A stretch of 64,000 nucleotides of DNA, taken from positions 1 to 64,000 of the forward strand of contig DATGXI010000082.1 in assembly GCA_035299065.1 (NCBI GenBank), written 5' to 3'. The notes under the pieces are model-generated. The model saw only the letters and a list, made by a program, of their open reading frames with translations. It was not told the DNA's origin and did not search any database. Source of the DNA: DASPJQ01 sp035299065. GTDB taxonomy: Bacteria; Bacteroidota; Bacteroidia; Flavobacteriales_D; UBA2798. The position numbers and the translations under genes were made by a program. Position 1 is the stretch's first letter. Each line of letters opens with the position of its first letter. Shown piece after piece: positions 61,913 through 64,000 of this stretch.

Positions 61913-64000
61913 ATGCGTCTTTACCTCGTAATACCATTATTAATCCTCTCAGGAAAAATTTATTCCCAGGAATGGATACAGGCCGACTTTGAAAAATTTG
62001 TTGGCGAATACCAGGAACAAAAATTACCCGAAGCATTGGCAACCGGTGAACTTATTCTTGATAAGCTCGAAAAAAACAACCGTACTGATACCGTATATAG
62101 TTTTGTAGCGTATTACATGGGCCAAATATCCTTTTCGCAAGCGGATTATGTAAATGCGGCTAAATGGGCTGGTAAAGCACGTGGCTCACGTGCAAAATGG
62201 CAGGGTACAAATAATTTGGAATATGCAGCAGCAACCTATTTCTATGGTATTTGCTTTGGATACGCACTCGACTATCAAACCTGTTTGCCTTACATGGAAG
62301 AAGCAGCTTCTATTTGCAAAAGTTTATTAGGCGAAATTCATCCGTACACCTTGCATTACTACAACCAACTGGCGCATACCATGAGTACAGCTGGCTCCTA
62401 TCACCGCGCAATGGGCATTGCTGAAAAAAACTGGGAACTGGTTCAAAAAAATTATAAAACAACCGACAGCATGTACATTGTGCAGTACAACGCCATTTCG
62501 CAGTTTTATACCGTTACCAAACAATACGAAAAGTCCGAGCCGTTTTTTTTACAGGCACTGGACTATACTGAAAAAACGTTTGGTAAAGAATCAACCTATT
62601 ATTACCAAACGGTTCAACAGGCACTTAAATTTTACAAACTGGCGCAATGGCCCGAGAAGGCTGAAAAAATGTACCGCACCATTCTGGAAATTTATTTACT
62701 GGCCGGAAAAGGAGAAAAGGGAAGTGAATATTATTATTGCCTTGATTCTACCGCACGTTATTTAATGGAAGTGGGTTATTATGAAAAAGCACAAAAAGCA
62801 TTTGAGGAATCAAGTCAATTAACCGAGAAATTAATCGGAAAAAAATCAGCTGAATTTGCACAATCCTTAAACAACATTGCGGTTACTCTTGAAAAACAGG
62901 GAAAATATAAGGAGGCCGAAAAAATGTACTTGAAAACGCTTGAACTTAAAGCCGCTGTATACAAGAAAAAAAGTGGATTTTATGCGCTGTCGCTTTTCAA
63001 CCTGTCGGTATTGTATTATTACATGGGCGAATATGAAAAGGCTAACCAACGCGCAAAAGAAGCCCTGGATACCTTTGAAGAAGTTTACGGCAAAGAAAGT
63101 TTTGACTACGCCATGGCACTGGCCAATGCAGCAAGCCTGTTTAATTCAGCTGAAAAAAATCAACAGGGATTGCAAATGCTGGAACAAAGCATATCCATCT
63201 ATAAAAAATTAAATAAAACCGAAAGTCCTGAATACCTTGTAGCGCTTGACCAGCTTGCACGCCTGCATGCCAATATGAATGAATATAAAAAAGCTGAAGC
63301 TGCATTTAGCGAAGAAATAGCCTTGCGTGAGAAAATACAGGGAAAAGACCATGTAGACCTTGGTAGTGCCTTGTTTAATTTTGCGAATTTTGAAACCAGT
63401 CGCGGCCGTTTTTACGAAGCTGAAAAAATGCTGGACCGCGCTTTTACCATACAAGAAAAAGCATTGGGTAAAAATCATGTAGATTGTGCCAAAATAAAAC
63501 AAAGCCTGGCCGATGTGTATGCAGTTAGCGGACGGTACACCAAGGCTGAGAAAGCATACGATGAGTGTGCTGATATTTTTCACAAAACCATTGGTAAATT
63601 ACATCCTGAATACGCCATTTACCTGGGCAACCGTGGGTTGTTCTATTTCAAAAAAGGCGAGTTCGAAAAAGCCGAAAAATACATTGAACAGGCTATGCGC
63701 ATACAGCACGATACGTATGGAAAAGAAAGTGAACAAAACATTGCGCTGTACAATAACATGGGGCTGATTAAAATGGCCAAACACAATTATAAAGAAGCTG
63801 AAAAAATATTTAACTGGTGCAGCAATAAAACAAAACTGATTTATGGCGATAAGAATGCAGGATACGCCATTTCGCTCAACAGCCTGGCCAACCTCTACTA
63901 TGAATTGGGCAATTATCCTAAGTCGCAGGAACTTTACGAAAAAGCACTGGCCATAAGAAAAGAGGTATTTGGTGACAAACAGCAGGAATACGCTTCGGCA
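61913..64000 (+). CDS. Large exported TPR-repeat protein (3' partial)
   Basis: The frame opens at ATG 61913 with a signal peptide (RLYLVIPLLILSGKIYSQ) and stays open for 696 codons to the window edge. A string of TPR units with a 42-residue spacing follows, of the kinesin-light-chain-like kind, for example NRGLFYFKKGEFEKAEKYIE. No other domain is reached. Long TPR arrays of this kind in Bacteroidota often end in a CHAT protease domain, which would lie beyond the window; this is inference. A TACATTTA box ends four bases before the ATG. Confidence 0.85.
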   Translation, partial: MRLYLVIPLLILSGKIYSQEWIQADFEKFVGEYQEQKLPEALATGELILDKLEKNNRTDTVYSFVAYYMGQISFSQADYVNAAKWAGKARGSRAKWQGTNNLEYAAATYFYGICFGYALDYQTCLPYMEEAASICKSLLGEIHPYTLHYYNQLAHTMSTAGSYHRAMGIAEKNWELVQKNYKTTDSMYIVQYNAISQFYTVTKQYEKSEPFFLQALDYTEKTFGKESTYYYQTVQQALKFYKLAQWPEKAEKMYRTILEIYLLAGKGEKGSEYYYCLDSTARYLMEVGYYEKAQKAFEESSQLTEKLIGKKSAEFAQSLNNIAVTLEKQGKYKEAEKMYLKTLELKAAVYKKKSGFYALSLFNLSVLYYYMGEYEKANQRAKEALDTFEEVYGKESFDYAMALANAASLFNSAEKNQQGLQMLEQSISIYKKLNKTESPEYLVALDQLARLHANMNEYKKAEAAFSEEIALREKIQGKDHVDLGSALFNFANFETSRGRFYEAEKMLDRAFTIQEKALGKNHVDCAKIKQSLADVYAVSGRYTKAEKAYDECADIFHKTIGKLHPEYAIYLGNRGLFYFKKGEFEKAEKYIEQAMRIQHDTYGKESEQNIALYNNMGLIKMAKHNYKEAEKIFNWCSNKTKLIYGDKNAGYAISLNSLANLYYELGNYPKSQELYEKALAIRKEVFGDKQQEYASA

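Overview
The window is a stretch of chromosome from a member of the Bacteroidota. The evidence is consistent across the window: AT-rich DNA, starts mostly without Shine-Dalgarno sites, TAnnTTTG-type -7 promoter boxes, many outer-membrane-type lipoproteins, and several proteins ending in type IX secretion (T9SS) sorting domains of both type A and type B. SprB repeats, a PorE-like OmpA protein and a GldI-like FKBP lipoprotein fit a T9SS-equipped organism, possibly a gliding one. A finer assignment is not possible from this sequence alone. No rRNA, tRNA, CRISPR array, transposase, integrase or phage gene was recognised; most of the window is chromosomal housekeeping plus secreted and surface proteins.

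Layout. 1-4057: the tail of an outer-membrane barrel protein, a TPR/SpoIIE-type phosphatase and an HI0933-family flavoprotein. 4264-13934: a T9SS-exported PNGase F-like protein with a LamG insert, an acyltransferase-3 protein, an M1 aminopeptidase lipoprotein, a biotin carrier protein, a Tat-exported lipoprotein superoxide dismutase and an orphan NMT1-type binding protein. 14627-23220 (minus strand): a T9SS type B repeat adhesin, two tandem MuiA/DUF4139 paralogues and an uncharacterised secreted protein. 23370-31123: priA, a second TPR/SpoIIE protein, a cyclophilin and small lipoproteins. 31293-35595: a tightly overlapping three-gene surface-polysaccharide O-acylation operon (MBOAT, DHHW/AlgJ-like, SGNH-LysM). 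35748-42527: a 2259-residue T9SS type B adhesin with about 16 SprB repeats. 42984-49644: a PorE-like OmpA protein, an AsmA-like protein, aroC and ndk. 49915-54793: two unknown exported proteins, then nrnA, a GldI-like FKBP, a tandem FKBP lipoprotein and an unknown gene. 54787-61715: a fibronectin-III secreted protein, HemJ-like protein, acyl-CoA thioesterase, GT9 glycosyltransferase, a Thr/Ser-rich lipoprotein, a TatD nuclease and type I asparaginase. From 61913 a long TPR protein runs off the right edge.

How the genes fit together. The strongest functional theme is the cell surface: cargo for the T9SS, envelope folding factors (three PPIases), polysaccharide acylation, a lipid-transport-like AsmA protein and peptidoglycan-anchored OmpA and LysM modules. 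The two TPR/SpoIIE phosphatases suggest partner-switch or second-layer signalling, but no anti-sigma partner lies beside either.

I found no clear novel defence or mobile system. The observations most worth a second look are: a two-copy GC-rich intergenic repeat family (13945-14040 and 26059-26155); an in-frame CGCAGAGA repeat inside a signal-peptide coding region; a PNGase F-like fold split by a roughly 400-residue insert; tandem MuiA paralogues with a carboxypeptidase-regulatory-like insert; a recurring promoter-box-to-start-codon geometry that suggests leaderless mRNAs; and two helically phased CGTAGAAATAC repeats upstream of the giant adhesin gene.
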